From positions 558,001 through 622,000 of the forward strand of contig NBIV01000001.1 in assembly GCA_003194525.1 (NCBI GenBank): a stretch of 64,000 nt of DNA, given 5' to 3'. Under the pieces are notes generated by a model. The model saw only the letters and a program-made list of their open reading frames with translations, did not search any database and was not told the DNA's origin. Origin of the DNA: Gracilariopsis chorda (taxonomy: Eukaryota; Rhodophyta; Florideophyceae; Gracilariales; Gracilariaceae). Each line of letters begins with the position of its first letter. Position 1 is the stretch's first letter. Shown piece by piece: positions 62,936-64,000 of this stretch. Both the position numbers and the translations under genes were made by a program.

Positions 62936-64000
62936 GGCTTCATCTTGATGTCGGTCTTCTCGGACTGCGAGCTTCCGGATCTCCGGCTGTCCGTCATGTT
63001 TCGGCGTACTATCCCGTGTCCCGGGGGCCTGTGAGGGCGACTCCGTCGACGACGGAGAAGGTGGTAGATGTACCGAACTCGTGTTCTCCGCTTGTGCTGC
63101 GGCTGGGTTGGGGAGTACCCTACTCCTTTCCGGCGTACCGGTTTCGTTCCTCCTATTGGGAGTTAGGTTCTGGGATTCCGTCTGTGGCGGCCGTGCGATA
63201 CTATCCGCGAGCGGGGCGGTTTCTCCAGCATCTTCACTGTAGCGCTTTTCCGGGTTTCCGGCGTTGTTCTTGTCCGAATTGTCGGTGTCCTTTACAGTTT
63301 CCCGTTCGTCGCTCCCGTTCTGCGGGCCTCCTGGCTCTTCCCCAATAGGCGTGGTCACCGGCTGTGACGCAGAGACCTCCAAAGGCTTATCCGTCCGCGA
63401 CGGCGATAGGGGCGATCGAGATTGACCTGTCCCCTCCCCCTCCTCAGTTGAGACGACGGGGGCGGAGCTCAGGATCCCCGATGGGGCCAGTATCCGCGTA
63501 TGAACGTGAGCGGCAGCAGTTTTTGACTGTGTAGGTTCCTCAGCTACCGGCAAATCGGCTAACCCACGGTCCGGGTGCGGCATGACTACTGGTAGTCCAC
63601 CCGATTCCGTTTCGACGGCAGTAGTATCCGATGCATCCTGGGTTTCCGAATCCTTCGGCTGCGTTGCCTGCGTAGCAGGTGGTGGTGCGGGCGTCAGGCG
63701 ATCCAGCGATAAACGCTCATGCGCACCCTTGATATCAAGGGCAGCCGTAGTGTCGGTCACCGCGACTACCCGAAAAGGGCCTTCCGCAACCGGAGAGAGC
63801 TTATGACGTCTCTCATTTTCCGGGTTGTAGTATTCCTTCCGAAGGAAGGCATAGCTCCCTTCCCTGATCTGTGGGACATTCCGGCGTACGCGAGCATCGA
63901 AGTTCCGCTTGTATGCGGCTTGTGCCTTTTCCAGGTTCTGCTGAGCTTTCGGGATAATCTTCTTCAGCCAGTCCTTCCAGGCGTCCCTGTGTAGACGGGG
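62936..64000 (-). CDS. Element D: integrase C-terminal region and linker (partial pol)
   Basis: Open from the window edge. At the right it reads KAQAAYKRNFDARV, SYAFLRKEYYNPENERRH and KLSPVAEGPFRVV, the SH3-like integrase C-terminal domain as in element C (FLRKEYYNPERERRH). Then follows a 240-residue Pro/Ser/Thr-rich linker ending EIRKLAVREDRHQDEA before a TAG at 62933-62935. The integrase core is outside the window. Confidence 0.85.

Larger units (their letters stand above)
59401..64000 (-). mobile_element. Ty3/gypsy chromovirus D (3' part) with antisense ORF
   Basis: Minus-strand element entering from the right edge: integrase tail, linker, chromodomain (to 62513), a 2.2-kb extra region containing a long plus-strand ORF (60324-62108), a polypurine tract and the 3' LTR (59401-60269). 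Its LTR ends match element A, and its integrase tail matches element C. The 5' half lies outside the window. Confidence 0.88.

Noticed and set aside
1..64000. CRISPR arrays, rRNA or tRNA genes, bacterial operons
   Set aside because: No spaced short repeats, no rRNA-like tracts, and no cloverleaf I could fold by eye. Introns and eukaryotic genes exclude a prokaryotic origin.

Overview
This is a eukaryotic nuclear window. Most genes are single-exon or carry a few very short introns (59 to about 118 nt, GT-AG). Several proteins of bacterial or organellar type (LepA, MutL, an arginyl-tRNA synthetase) have N-terminal extensions that look like organelle presequences. They sit beside ordinary eukaryotic genes (IMP3, a TFIP11-like G-patch protein, ADA3, a dynamin). 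Compact gene islands separated by large nests of LTR retrotransposons and DNA transposons fit a plastid-bearing alga, most plausibly a florideophyte red alga such as Chondrus. The lineage is an inference from architecture, not from a marker gene.

Layout. 1-2079: 3' end of a plus-strand chromodomain Ty3/gypsy element (A), whose LTR is inserted in a truncated copia element (2080 to about 3540). 4338-11878: gene island 1, with an ACC-deaminase/D-cysteine-desulfhydrase-like PLP enzyme, plastid-type LepA (four exons, one a 13-nt microexon), a divergent MutL and IMP3. 12166-37343: a nested transposon block. An old hAT element (decayed transposase, degenerate terminal inverted repeats, GC-rich interior) was invaded by two minus-strand chromoviruses, B (15441-25123) and C (25220-37098, with a perfect GCGGC target duplication). 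C was itself invaded by a PIF/Harbinger element with a Myb-like ORF and a DDE transposase. 37344-42275: DNA-transposon graveyard (57-bp hairpin tandem repeat, PIF-like pseudogene, Tc1/mariner DD34E pseudogene). 42276-57877: gene island 2, with a TFIP11-like gene, a PrmA-type methyltransferase, ADA3, a dihydropteridine-reductase-like SDR, a three-exon dynamin and arginyl-tRNA synthetase. 58945-64000: a pogo/Tigger-like fragment followed by minus-strand chromovirus D, which carries a long antisense ORF between pol and its 3' LTR.

The host genes are housekeeping functions without operon logic: organellar translation (LepA, PrmA, ArgRS), rRNA maturation (IMP3), splicing (TFIP11), chromatin acetylation (ADA3), membrane fission (dynamin), mismatch repair (MutL) and small-molecule metabolism. 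They are mostly arranged as convergent or divergent pairs with 0.2 to 1.3 kb spacers. A short motif close to GGTAAAGGGGTTAGC recurs in several of these spacers.

The most unusual items are the 594-codon antisense ORF of element D, a stop codon at the same relative place before the chromodomain in elements A and D, a CCCAAAA slippery heptamer at the gag/pro junction of element C, the 13-nt LepA microexon, and the recurrent spacer motif that forms a 30-bp palindrome upstream of the TFIP11-like gene.
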